64,000 bases of DNA from Thermoguttaceae bacterium. Lineage in GTDB: Bacteria > Planctomycetota > Planctomycetia > Pirellulales > Thermoguttaceae. The translations under genes were made by a program, and so were the position numbers. Shown one piece after another: positions 1 to 8,604 of this stretch (positions within the stretch are counted from its first letter, which is position 1; every line of letters starts with the position of its first letter). The notes beneath the pieces are model-generated. The model saw only the letters and a list, made by a program, of their open reading frames with translations, did not search any database and was not told the DNA's origin. The DNA lies in assembly GCA_017407125.1 (NCBI GenBank), contig JAFQXE010000026.1, forward strand, positions 1-64,000, in the 5' to 3' direction.

Positions 1-1
1 G

Positions 2-199
2 CTTGAAACAAACCGGAGCGAGATGGAAGATTGGAAATTTAAACCGAATGTTAAGCATCGTCTGCGCCGCTCACAACGACGCATGGGATTTATACTGGTC
101 AAACTGTTAAATTTTGTGCAACCCAATTTTGAACGCACCCAAAGCGAGTTGACGGAAGCGCTATGGGTTGTACGGAATCGTCGATCTGATATAATCTGA
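2..199 (+). CDS. 3' end of an unidentified ORF running into the CRISPR array
   Basis: An open frame enters from the left edge and stays open for 66 codons until TGA at 197-199. About the first 52 codons lie in unique DNA and give a basic peptide containing VKHRLRRSQRRMGF. The last 13 or so codons are CRISPR repeat. It may be the decayed end of a neighbouring gene, or simply an open frame in the upstream flank of the array. Bases 1-159 are also where a leader would be expected if the array is transcribed on the + strand. I recognise no family. Confidence 0.22.
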   Translation, partial: LETNRSEMEDWKFKPNVKHRLRRSQRRMGFILVKLLNFVQPNFERTQSELTEALWVVRNRRSDII

Positions 200-2495
200 A
201 CTTCCCCAAAAATCGACAGTAGCCGGCTATGGGTTGTACGGAATCGTCGATCTGATATAATCCCCTTTGTGGTTTAATTGGGATCAGTTTGGCTATGGGT
301 TGTACGGAATCGTCGATCTGATATAATAACCAGTCGGAACTAAATTTCTTTACTAAGCTATGGGTTGTACGGAATCGTCGATCTGATATAATCTTCTTCA
401 ATGGATGCGCCGAGTGCTAACAGCTATGGGTTGTACGGAATCGTCGATCTGATATAATCACGCATACGGCGAACAGTCATTTTAATTTGCTATGGGTTGT
501 ACGGAATCGTCGATCTGATATAATGAACTGGTTGATATTGTCATTCTGTCCCTTGCTATGGGTTGTACGGAATCGTCGATCTGATATAATTGAATCAACG
601 GAATATATCCTCTATTGTCCGCTATGGGTTGTACGGAATCGTCGATCTGATATAATCATAGTCAATAAATCCGATACACCGCTTTGGCTATGGGTTGTAC
701 GGAATCGTCGATCTGATATAATCCGCGAACGTGTTGGGAAACAATCCGGTTAGCTATGGGTTGTACGGAATCGTCGATCTGATATAATATCGCCACGCCG
801 GAGTACGGCGCCCTTCCGCTATGGGTTGTACGGAATCGTCGATCTGATATAATTTAAGTGCTTATAATTCAAGCGTCTGGGAGGCTATGGGTTGTACGGA
901 ATCGTCGATCTGATATAATCGCCTTGCTCTGTCTGTCAGCGGCTGTTAGCTATGGGTTGTACGGAATCGTCGATCTGATATAATATCCAGTCAGGGTATT
1001 CGTCGATTGATACCGCTATGGGTTGTACGGAATCGTCGATCTGATATAATAGTTCACACGGATTGACGCGATTATTCGCCGCTATGGGTTGTACGGAATC
1101 GTCGATCTGATATAATGCTGCCAGAGAAACATTTAGAGCGGTATGGCTATGGGTTGTACGGAATCGTCGATCTGATATAATTGCAGACAAGGTACGATAA
1201 TATCGACGCCTGCTATGGGTTGTACGGAATCGTCGATCTGATATAATTGGCAACTCCGTTTTGACCGCCCTTATTACGCTATGGGTTGTACGGAATCGTC
1301 GATCTGATATAATGATACATACGCTAACATTATCTCGCTATTGCTATGGGTTGTACGGAATCGTCGATCTGATATAATAATACTACGGAATCAATAAATG
1401 GGGTATTGCTATGGGTTGTACGGAATCGTCGATCTGATATAATTACATCGCGTATTTTGTTTATAAACCACTTGCTATGGGTTGTACGGAATCGTCGATC
1501 TGATATAATTAAGTTGCATTTGCTTTTCTTTTCCATTGGGCTATGGGTTGTACGGAATCGTCGATCTGATATAATAAACTGTAAACACTATCGCTAACAA
1601 TTACCGCTATGGGTTGTACGGAATCGTCGATCTGATATAATAGTTTGGGCTATACAGAGCCTGAACAGCTGCTATGGGTTGTACGGAATCGTCGATCTGA
1701 TATAATTCCAAGCATAGCAATAAGCGCGGGGGCAAGGCTATGGGTTGTACGGAATCGTCGATCTGATATAATCAGAGCTTGACAACTAACATTCATCAAC
1801 GCGCTATGGGTTGTACGGAATCGTCGATCTGATATAATTGTTCTTTGCATTGATAACGTCCTCGTCAGCTATGGGTTGTACGGAATCGTCGATCTGATAT
1901 AATGCAGCCGAAAAAAGACCCGCCGCCAGACGAGCTATGGGTTGTACGGAATCGTCGATCTGATATAATAGCCCTCCGTCAAAGTCGCCCGAGTTACTGC
2001 TATGGGTTGTACGGAATCGTCGATCTGATATAATGAAATTTTGAAAAAAGGAGACGCAGAAACAGCTATGGGTTGTACGGAATCGTCGATCTGATATAAT
2101 GGTTACGAACTTGCGGAACTTCTCTGGCGTGCTATGGGTTGTACGGAATCGTCGATCTGATATAATACCTTGTTAGACATTAGCGAAAGCGAAGAGCTAT
2201 GGGTTGTACGGAATCGTCGATCTGATATAATGAAATCGAAAGATTTTGCTAACTGGTTAAAGCTATGGGTTGTACGGAATCGTCGATCTGATATAATAAG
2301 CCCCAAAGGAGGATACTTCGGACTGTTGCTATGGGTTGTACGGAATCGTCGATCTGATATAATGCGCTGGCAATCCTTAACAACGTTCTCAATGCTATGG
2401 GTTGTACGGAATCGTCGATCTGATATAATATCTTGAAGGGATGCACGAAGCAACGGAACGCTATGGGTTGTACGGAATCGTCGATCTGATATAAT
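160..2495 (+). CRISPR. Type II-C CRISPR array, 36 repeats and 35 spacers
   Basis: There are 36 copies of a 36-bp repeat that begins GCTATGGGTTGTACGG and ends CGATCTGATATAAT. The first starts at 160 and the last at 2460, and all look identical. The 35 spacers are all different: 25 are 30 bp and 10 are 29 bp. The orientation is set to + because the tracrRNA anti-repeat near cas9 is complementary to the repeat and because each repeat ends in a perfect TATAAT. A TTGTAC sits 16 bp upstream of that box inside the same repeat, so each repeat could start transcription into its own spacer, as known for Neisseria and Campylobacter type II-C arrays. No degenerate terminal repeat marks the old end. A terminator follows at 2541. 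Confidence 0.98.
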
Positions 2496-2519
2496 ATGAT
2501 TTGTACAACTCACAACCCA
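2496..2519 (+). repeat. Degenerate anti-repeat-like sequence after the last CRISPR repeat
   Basis: Directly after the last repeat comes ATGATTTGTACAACTCACA. It resembles the tracrRNA anti-repeat segment at 7501-7521 (ATGATTCCGTTACAACTCAT), differing by a short gap, and is partly complementary to the 5' half of the CRISPR repeat. RNA through the last repeat could therefore fold back, pairing TTGTAC with GTACAA. It may be a relic of a second anti-repeat or a structured end of the array. The match is short, so chance is possible. Confidence 0.4.
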
Positions 2520-2540
2520 GAAAACACTTGCAGAAGAAAA

Positions 2541-2575
2541 CCCGCAGAAATTTTTATGATTTCTGCGGGTTTTTC
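2541..2575 (+). terminator. Intrinsic terminator at the array end, probably bidirectional
   Basis: CCCGCAGAAA and TTTCTGCGGG form a 10-bp perfect stem around a short AT-rich loop, followed by TTTTTCTTT. A run of A precedes the stem, so the structure can also stop minus-strand transcription leaving cas2, which ends at 2611. Confidence 0.85.
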
Positions 2576-2610
2576 TTTAACGTTCTAATAAAAACAATTG
2601 AAAACATAAC

Positions 2611-2961
2611 TCAGAAGAAGGTCAATTGTTCTGAAATTTCCTCTGGGGCGATAGATTCTGGTTCCTTTCCGACGAAATTTTCCATTTTTTCGAACTGGCG
2701 TTCTGTAATGGCGATGATTCTAACCTGCCCTGTTGGCGGGAGAGCGGCGACGACAGTATCGCGGTGGGGTTTGGCGGCGGCTTCGCTGGCGCAGTACCGA
2801 CCGTAAACGGAATACTGAAGCATCGAAAAGCCGTCTTTAACAAGTTCCTTACGGAATTTGGCGGCTGCCTTGCGTTCTTTTTTGGTTACAACCGGCAGAT
2901 CAAACATTGCAATTAACCACATGGATGAATACGATGAATTAATTAATTCGCGGCGTGGCAT
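2611..2961 (-). CDS. cas2: CRISPR-associated endoribonuclease-fold protein Cas2
   Basis: A 116-residue protein of the small ferredoxin-fold Cas2 family, which with Cas1 forms the spacer-integration complex. The N-terminal strand MWLIAMFDLP carries the conserved Asp (D21), and the later VRIIAITERQFEKM stretch is typical of type II Cas2. The start at 2961 is supported by GAGGAGCG a few bases upstream; a later Met (residue 14) is the alternative. It is transcribed away from the divergent cas1, with 187 AT-rich bases between the two start codons. In most type II-C loci cas1 and cas2 are co-directional, so this arrangement is unusual. Confidence 0.93.
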   Translation of the reverse strand: MPRRELINSSYSSMWLIAMFDLPVVTKKERKAAAKFRKELVKDGFSMLQYSVYGRYCASEAAAKPHRDTVVAALPPTGQVRIIAITERQFEKMENFVGKEPESIAPEEISEQLTFF

Positions 2962-3148
2962 AATAACGCTCCTCTTCGATATGAAAAGTCAACCATGACA
3001 ACGAACGATTCATACCTCCTTTCTATGATAATTATAATCAGAAAAAATTTTTATTTCGACAATATAGATAAAATAAGTAAAGTAATTAAAATATATTTGG
3101 CAACGAAAAAGCAACTTGAATATTTATGTGTTACCTATAAGGTTTATT

Positions 3149-4087
3149 ATGAATCGTATTATTGACTTTACAGATCAAACGAAATCGGTGAGTATAAAAA
3201 ATCGGCAATTGATAATTGAGGAAGTGGATGGGAAAACTCATTCAATTCCGACAGAGGAGATTGCAACGGCAATATTCTCTGGATATTGCATTAATATGAC
3301 AAAATCGGTTATTGAGCTTTTATCAGAATGCGGAGCAACGATAATAGTCTGCGACAAGAGCAAGATGCCGGTGGGAATGATGGCGCCAATTAACGGACAT
3401 CATCTTCAGTCAAGGTTTGTCAAGGATCAGGCGGAAGCGACTCTACCGACGCAGAAACGGTTATGGAAACAAATTGTCTGCGCTAAAATTAGGGGGCAAG
3501 CGCAGAATTTGTTGGTCGTTCATCAGAATGATTACGCTTTGGGACAGATGGCGGCGTTGGTAAAGTCAGGAGACGAAACCAATATTGAAGGACGAGCGGC
3601 GCGGCGGTATTGGTCGAAACTATTTACCGTTCCGAAGTTTACAAGAGATTGTGATGGGGAAGACGTTATCAATTCCGCATTGAATTACGGCTATGCAATT
3701 TTGAGAAGTTTGGTGGCGCGAGCGATTGTATCTTCCGGACTAAACCCATCGTTGGGGCTGTTCCATCATAACAAGTATAACGCATTCTGTCTGGCGGACG
3801 ACCTGATGGAGCCTTATCGCCCAGTAGTTGACAACGCAGTCTGGCGGCTTTGGGATTCCGAGCAATTGACAGAAGGAATAACAACGGGAGTGAAACGTGC
3901 GCTCATTGAAGCGATTACCAGCAGATATATAATCAGCGAGCGTCAGGAAACCATATTTGAAACGGCGACTAGGTCGACCGCCTCGCTTGTTGCAGTATTT
4001 TGCGGTCAGAAAAAAGAACTCTGTCTGCCGGAACGTCTGCCGCTTAATGGGCGAGAACCACAAGAAACGGAAACAGACGCGCATTGA
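3149..4087 (+). CDS. cas1: CRISPR-associated integrase Cas1 (type II)
   Basis: A 312-residue Cas1, the metal-dependent integrase that inserts new spacers together with Cas2. The expected acidic and His residues are present: E147 in the EGRAARRYW motif, His 206/207 in GLFHHNKYNAFCLADD, and E221 in LMEPYRPVVD, which matches the family active site. I chose ATG 3149 because AAGG lies just upstream at a good distance and the protein then begins MNRIIDFTD, a normal Cas1 N-terminus; an upstream in-frame ATG at 3116 has no support. It runs on the + strand, opposite to both cas2 and cas9, and converges on cas9 with a 43-bp gap. Confidence 0.95.
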   Translation: MNRIIDFTDQTKSVSIKNRQLIIEEVDGKTHSIPTEEIATAIFSGYCINMTKSVIELLSECGATIIVCDKSKMPVGMMAPINGHHLQSRFVKDQAEATLPTQKRLWKQIVCAKIRGQAQNLLVVHQNDYALGQMAALVKSGDETNIEGRAARRYWSKLFTVPKFTRDCDGEDVINSALNYGYAILRSLVARAIVSSGLNPSLGLFHHNKYNAFCLADDLMEPYRPVVDNAVWRLWDSEQLTEGITTGVKRALIEAITSRYIISERQETIFETATRSTASLVAVFCGQKKELCLPERLPLNGREPQETETDAH

Positions 4088-4130
4088 TTTAAAAAGCGTC
4101 TGTTACGTCTCCAACTTTTATGAATAACGT

Positions 4131-7100
4131 CTAGTCGTTTGCCGGATGAATATCGCCCCAAAAATCGACGGTAACTTTTTGGACCAGACCTCGCAAAGTA
4201 TTGATATACGGACGATTCCCAGGTGTTTTATCTGTAACTTCTTTTGCTGGGCGAGCGTCGTTATGATCTCCCCAGCCAATTCGTTGTCCAGTTATGAGAT
4301 ATATGCGTTTCAAGACGGTTTCTCCATTCGGCGCAGTAAACAGCAAAAATTCGTTTTTGTATAACGTGAATTTATAAACTGTACCGGGACCGTGATCTCG
4401 ATTGACGATAGGCTGATGATTATTAAGCCGTTCGTAGGCGTCGAAAAGCGTTACTGTGTCTGCAACCCATTTGGTTTCACGTCCATTTTTGTCCAGAATG
4501 GCGTAGACTTCCATGTGGTGATTGCCGTCTGTGGCGACAAAACGTTCGTTGGCTCCTTTGCCGATTTTCTTAACGGTTATGGTTTTACGAAATCGGGCTT
4601 TCTTAATCGGAACAAGCCGTTGAGAACCGTCTTTGGATTTTACCGTCAGATACGGCAATTCATTAACGTTTTCAAAGGCTTTAGGCTTTCCTCCTAAACG
4701 TTCCAATTTATCGAGAACAGTTTTCTGAATTATCGGGTCAACGATATTGTGAATCTCACCATCCTTCATTAATGCTAACGGTTTTCTCAGATATCGATAT
4801 TCAACTTCTTTCCCGGTTTTAGGATCAATTTCGATATGAGCTTTGCTGTAATTGGTCCCGTCATGCAAACATCCAGAAACCTTCTTGTTGCATCGATAGG
4901 AAACGTTGATTTCGTCAACCAGAGCGGCGACGTCCTTCCAGTAGCCATGATACGGTTCGTTGATTTCGCCCTGAAGGAAAAGACGACGATTATCGTTGAG
5001 TTCTTCTGCCTGTTCTGCAGCGGAAGCCAGCTTACGAACAACTTCAGGCGTACAATAGACAATCGCAGCGGCGTCAACGGCGTGATGTCTATGGTCGGAT
5101 CGTTCTTTTTCGTCGCCGTCGTTGAGAATCTTGTTTAAATACCATTCTCGTCTGACCCATGCGGTTGCCTGTCCTGTACAGACAAAAATGCGGCGTTTTC
5201 CGATATCGGAATCTGTTTCCACGTCCGTTCGGTCAATTTGACCGCCGTAGAGCGTTCCTAAATAATCGCAAGCCAGACGACTGATATATCGAGTATCGTT
5301 AAGAACGCGGTTTGCAAACCCGTCTGGAATTTTAGTCATCTGGAATCTTTGCAATTTCACGTTTCCACCGCGGCCAGACGTCCCACATGTAAATTTCTTT
5401 ACTCGCTCAAGTATTTTGCGATAATTGTCTGGATCGCTGCTGGCGCATTCGTATGGAGTCTGATTTCTTTTAACATCCCGATTGTACTTTGCATCGCAAA
5501 GCGTTTTGTTTGCGAATGAGTTGTCTAAACTGCGGCTAAAGGGCAAAATATGTTCTATATCGAACTGAGGATGATCGCCAAATAAATTGGCTGGAGTAAT
5601 AGTATTTCCTGTATATGGGCACATCCAGCGACATTCAACAGCTAAAAGCCACTTAAGAATATCGTTTGGCTTTGGATTTTTAATACCGGTTTCCTTAATA
5701 ATCTTTTTACGGGCATCCTCTCGATCTTCTTCATTTTTTCGGTTTTGCTTGAAATCTTTTTCGCGTTGCTTGCGACTTTTTTTCATTTCGCGCGCCAGTT
5801 CGATAAAAATACGACTTGGCTTTCCGGATTTACCGCCCCACCCTTCTTTTTTAGCATGACGAATAATGCTGTTGACGACTTTTCGCAGTTCTGTCAAAGT
5901 GCGAGTTACAACAGGATTGCGAATTTGTCCCAACTCGGATTCAACTGGCGGAAGAAAATCCAACGGCTCAGACTGTTTTTTCTGGATATTGAACAGCTCT
6001 TTTGTCGCCGTTGCGAAAGACATTAGATTATCTCGCATATACGGCAAAAGCTTCCCAAGAGCGGCTTTGCTGTACATAGCCCAGCCGTTTTCGAGGAAAG
6101 TAGCAGCAACTGTCTGCGCTTCCGTTGGGGTAAACTGATAGACTTTAATCAATCGTTTCGCCAAGGCGTCTTCTCGTTCAAATTGGAGAATTTCATTTAC
6201 CAAATCCGTCTGTTCTTTTTCAGACATGGCGTCCCAGCGATCCGGCAAGGCTTTACGAAGTCGGGCAGCGGTAACGTTTCCACGAAGCTTTTTCTCTCCT
6301 CCTTCAGCAAGATTGATTTTGATATTTTGTTTCAGACCAAGGAGTGTTTTTACCTCCTTGAACGTCAACGACTCATTTAATTCCAGTTCTTTTGCTAGCA
6401 AATTAAGTTCTTCTGGCGTGAGTTTCTGCCAGTCTCCATTGGCGTCGAGATACTTTAAATCCAAAATCTTTTGCCAGTATCGGAATCGTTGGAATTCCAA
6501 ACAAGCAACTGGAGCGCGGCGTTTACTTGGAACCAGCTCGCATTTTCCCAGTTTGCTTCGCATGGATTTTAACGGACGCTGAAAGAAAATAGCGCGATGA
6601 ATCGTTTGTTTGGCTTCGTCCGTCAAGTTTGGATTATACTTCGCCTGTTTTTTCCAGATTGCCTCGAATTCGTCCAGATACATTTGACGAGATGTGTATT
6701 GTTGACGGATTCGCTTCTCTTCTGGATCGAGTTTAGAAAAGTACTCGCCAAGCGTTCGGCAATGATTATCTTTAATATCAGACTCCAACTTGGAAATGTC
6801 AGCTTTGACTACGCCTTCGTCATCTTCGCCTTCGTCTGACTCTTTAACAGCTTTTCGATTGCTCAAATATCCACGCCGCTGAGAAAGATGATACAATGCG
6901 CGACCGAACTCGAATGGTTCAAGTTTTTTGTCCAGCGCTCGGGCGCGTAAAAGATACGGCAATAAGTGCGCCTCAACTCGATCGCCATCGTTGATAAACT
7001 TGCTGAACAATTCCCAGTCCAGATCTTTAATCAGTCGATCCCTGTTTTCAGCCAGCCCAACATTGTACGGAACGCCTTTATCGTCAACGGTTGGCAGAAG

Positions 7101-7346
7101 ACCTGTTTGCTGTAACGCTCTGGCAACGACAACGGAACGCTGGCTTCGACGCTGAAGTTGCCGACGCAGCGAACGCGCCGCTTGTCTGGCGGCGTTGCGG
7201 GATTCGTCTTTTCCTTTTGCGATGTCGTCAGCCGTGCCGGTTCCGCTGTCGAAACAGTGAACGCCCAGTTTAACGAGTTTTTTTCCAACTTTGACAGACC
7301 AGCCAATACTTTGAACTCCAAGATCCAAGCCGATTTCGTATTCCAT
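4131..7346 (-). CDS. cas9: CRISPR-associated RNA-guided endonuclease Cas9 (type II-C)
   Basis: A 1071-residue compact Cas9, in the size range of subtype II-C. RuvC-I is GLDLGVQSIGWS with catalytic D8. The Arg-rich bridge helix is at about residues 46-75. RuvC-II is FIELAREMKKSR with E516. The HNH motif is FDIEHILPFS with H599 and the supporting Asn near 622. RuvC-III is HRHHAVDAA with H755 and D758. All nuclease residues are present, so it should be active. The last 150 or so residues would form the PAM-interacting domain. No csn2 or cas4 is present. A promoter (TTGAAA, 16 bp, TATAAT) lies upstream and is divergent from the tracrRNA promoter. Bases 4156-4175, close to the stop codon, resemble part of spacer 1. 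Confidence 0.98.
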   Translation of the reverse strand: MEYEIGLDLGVQSIGWSVKVGKKLVKLGVHCFDSGTGTADDIAKGKDESRNAARQAARSLRRQLQRRSQRSVVVARALQQTGLLPTVDDKGVPYNVGLAENRDRLIKDLDWELFSKFINDGDRVEAHLLPYLLRARALDKKLEPFEFGRALYHLSQRRGYLSNRKAVKESDEGEDDEGVVKADISKLESDIKDNHCRTLGEYFSKLDPEEKRIRQQYTSRQMYLDEFEAIWKKQAKYNPNLTDEAKQTIHRAIFFQRPLKSMRSKLGKCELVPSKRRAPVACLEFQRFRYWQKILDLKYLDANGDWQKLTPEELNLLAKELELNESLTFKEVKTLLGLKQNIKINLAEGGEKKLRGNVTAARLRKALPDRWDAMSEKEQTDLVNEILQFEREDALAKRLIKVYQFTPTEAQTVAATFLENGWAMYSKAALGKLLPYMRDNLMSFATATKELFNIQKKQSEPLDFLPPVESELGQIRNPVVTRTLTELRKVVNSIIRHAKKEGWGGKSGKPSRIFIELAREMKKSRKQREKDFKQNRKNEEDREDARKKIIKETGIKNPKPNDILKWLLAVECRWMCPYTGNTITPANLFGDHPQFDIEHILPFSRSLDNSFANKTLCDAKYNRDVKRNQTPYECASSDPDNYRKILERVKKFTCGTSGRGGNVKLQRFQMTKIPDGFANRVLNDTRYISRLACDYLGTLYGGQIDRTDVETDSDIGKRRIFVCTGQATAWVRREWYLNKILNDGDEKERSDHRHHAVDAAAIVYCTPEVVRKLASAAEQAEELNDNRRLFLQGEINEPYHGYWKDVAALVDEINVSYRCNKKVSGCLHDGTNYSKAHIEIDPKTGKEVEYRYLRKPLALMKDGEIHNIVDPIIQKTVLDKLERLGGKPKAFENVNELPYLTVKSKDGSQRLVPIKKARFRKTITVKKIGKGANERFVATDGNHHMEVYAILDKNGRETKWVADTVTLFDAYERLNNHQPIVNRDHGPGTVYKFTLYKNEFLLFTAPNGETVLKRIYLITGQRIGWGDHNDARPAKEVTDKTPGNRPYINTLRGLVQKVTVDFWGDIHPAND

Positions 7347-7396
7347 TGTTACTACCTTTTCACGTTTTCAATAGTTAATTTGTTACTCTGTTACTT

Positions 7397-7424
7397 ATTA
7401 TATAGACTTTTAAAATAATTTCAA
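7397..7424 (-). promoter_or_regulatory. Promoter for cas9
   Basis: On the minus strand TTGAAA (7419-7424) and TATAAT (7397-7402) are separated by 16 bp and point towards cas9, whose start is about 50 bp downstream. Confidence 0.6.
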
Positions 7425-7454
7425 GGTATAATTAGAAAAATTTTAAAAATCTAC

Positions 7455-7482
7455 TTGACATTTATGGAAAAACGGTTATAAT
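7455..7482 (+). promoter_or_regulatory. Consensus sigma-70 promoter for the tracrRNA
   Basis: TTGACA (7455-7460) and TATAAT (7477-7482) are both perfect consensus, with 16 bp between them. Transcription should begin near 7489, exactly where the anti-repeat starts. Confidence 0.85.
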
Positions 7483-7487
7483 AATTG

Positions 7488-7590
7488 TAATATCAGATCG
7501 ATGATTCCGTTACAACTCATAGTAAAGGAATTAAATCTTGCAAGGCTCCGCTAATAGCGCCCTTTACGCCTCCCTGTGGGGCGTTTTTTT
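7488..7590 (+). ncRNA. tracrRNA
   Basis: Bases 7488-7523 are complementary to the CRISPR repeat over almost its whole length, with one inserted base and a few mismatches; AATATCAGATCGATGATTCC is the best segment. The bulge and mismatches resemble a natural crRNA:tracrRNA duplex. Downstream, GTAAAGG (7522-7528) can pair with CCTTTAC (7561-7567) to make a central stem. The RNA ends in a GC hairpin followed by TTTTTTT. It is divergent from cas9 and has its own consensus promoter. Length about 100 nt. Confidence 0.92.
7566..7590 (+). terminator. tracrRNA intrinsic terminator
   Basis: ACGCC and GGCGT bracket a short pyrimidine/purine loop and are followed by seven T residues. Confidence 0.8.
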
Positions 7591-7700
7591 ATGTCTCATC
7601 TGACCATTGTTTCGTTTTTTTCGTGTAAATAAACTTCGGCGGCTGAAACAGCCGCGATCCAGCAGGTCGGGGTCATTTGACTGCGATAGAGATTTTTGAA

Positions 7701-7794
7701 GGCTTCCGCCGCAAGCGACCAACAGTTGATAACTTTGCGGACTTCGCGAACTTTGCGTGAGGTTTCTTCTGCGGGTGATACGCCCGCGAACCAG
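7701..7794. repeat. Family A palindromic repeat, copy 1
   Basis: GGCTTCCGCCGCAAGCGACC (7701-7720) and GCGGGTGATACGCCCGCGAA (7771-7790) recur, in varied order and orientation, at 27689-27778, 28515-28607, 34820-34902, 56207-56299 and 56363-56446. The second block is itself a hairpin (GCGGGT with ACGCCCGC). No gene is seen in 7591-7889. Confidence 0.65.
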
Positions 7795-7823
7795 GTGCAC
7801 CGAGAGTTTGCGCAGGGCTTTGG

Positions 7824-7855
7824 ATATAAAAAATCCCCTCGCGATGGAGGGGATT
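7824..7855 (-). terminator. Terminator after grpE
   Basis: AATCCCCTC (7832-7840) pairs perfectly with GAGGGGATT (7847-7855). Read on the minus strand the stem is followed by a T-rich tract, so it ends the groEL-groES-groEL-dnaJ-grpE strand. Confidence 0.8.
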
Positions 7856-7889
7856 ATTGTACTAAAGCGTCTTCTAAAACAGATGACCG

Positions 7890-8555
7890 TTACTCTTTGG
7901 GCGCTTCGCAGCTGACGATAACCTGGCTGGGGCGAACAACGCGGTCGTGGAGGACGTAGCCCTTTTGGGTTTCCATGAGAACCGTGTTTGGCGCGACGTC
8001 GGAGCTGGGCATTTGCGTAATCGCTTGATGGAAATTGGGGTCAAAGGGTTGATTGACCGCTTCGATCGGCGTGCAGTTGTGTTTGCCCAAAACCGTATTG
8101 AACTGCTCGACGACCATCTTGACGCCGTCCAGAAGCGCTTTGCCCTGCTCTGTCAATTCTCCCGCCTGATCCTGCTTTTCTGCCGCCTCGATAGCTCGAA
8201 GAAGATTGTCCATGACGGGCAGCATGTCTCGAATGAGCGACATGTTCGCGTACTTCAATTCGTCCTGAAGCGTTCGAGCGGAGCGTTTACGGAAATTCTC
8301 CAACTCGGCGAACGTGCGAAGCGTTTTGTCTTTCGCTTCCGCCAGTTCTCTTTTCAGAGCGGACAGCTCGTCTTCGGCTTCCTTAACGGGTTCTTCAGCG
8401 TCGTTAAGCGCGTCGCCAAAATCGACTTCCAAATCTTCAGAAGCGTTACCCGACATTTCTTCTTTTGACTGTTCTTCCGGCTTGTCCTGTTCAGGAGCGG
8501 AAGTTTCGTTCTGTTTGTTTTTATCGTTGTTGAAACGATTCTTAAAATGTGACAT
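7890..8555 (-). CDS. grpE: Nucleotide exchange factor GrpE
   Basis: A 221-residue cytoplasmic co-chaperone that releases ADP from DnaK. The first 60 residues are acidic and low in complexity. A long coiled coil follows (about 62-115, including LKRELAEAKDKTLRTFAELENFRKR in two parts), then the beta-rich C-terminal wing with FDPNFHQAI and the VRPSQVIVS ending typical of GrpE. An AAGGAG site precedes the ATG. It lies 49 bp downstream of dnaJ and is the last gene of the cluster. dnaK itself is not in the window. Confidence 0.95.
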   Translation of the reverse strand: MSHFKNRFNNDKNKQNETSAPEQDKPEEQSKEEMSGNASEDLEVDFGDALNDAEEPVKEAEDELSALKRELAEAKDKTLRTFAELENFRKRSARTLQDELKYANMSLIRDMLPVMDNLLRAIEAAEKQDQAGELTEQGKALLDGVKMVVEQFNTVLGKHNCTPIEAVNQPFDPNFHQAITQMPSSDVAPNTVLMETQKGYVLHDRVVRPSQVIVSCEAPKE

Positions 8556-8604
8556 ATATAAACATCTCCTTTTTTAACGGTTAATGATTAAACTCAAGTC
8601 CCAT

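Noticed and set aside
81..116. Degenerate extra CRISPR repeat before repeat 1 (GCATGGG and TATAC)
   Set aside because: The spacing to repeat 1 is 79 bp rather than 65-66, and only a few bases match.
99..2513. Many ORFs on both strands across 99-2513 with periodic LWVVRNRRSDII or IISDRRFRTTHS peptides
   Set aside because: They are CRISPR repeats read as protein. The repeat has no stop in these frames and the 66-bp unit keeps the frame, so the ORFs are artefacts.
2611..7590. csn2, cas4 or another accessory cas gene
   Set aside because: All DNA between the array and the tracrRNA is accounted for by cas2, cas1, cas9 and short gaps, so the subtype is II-C.
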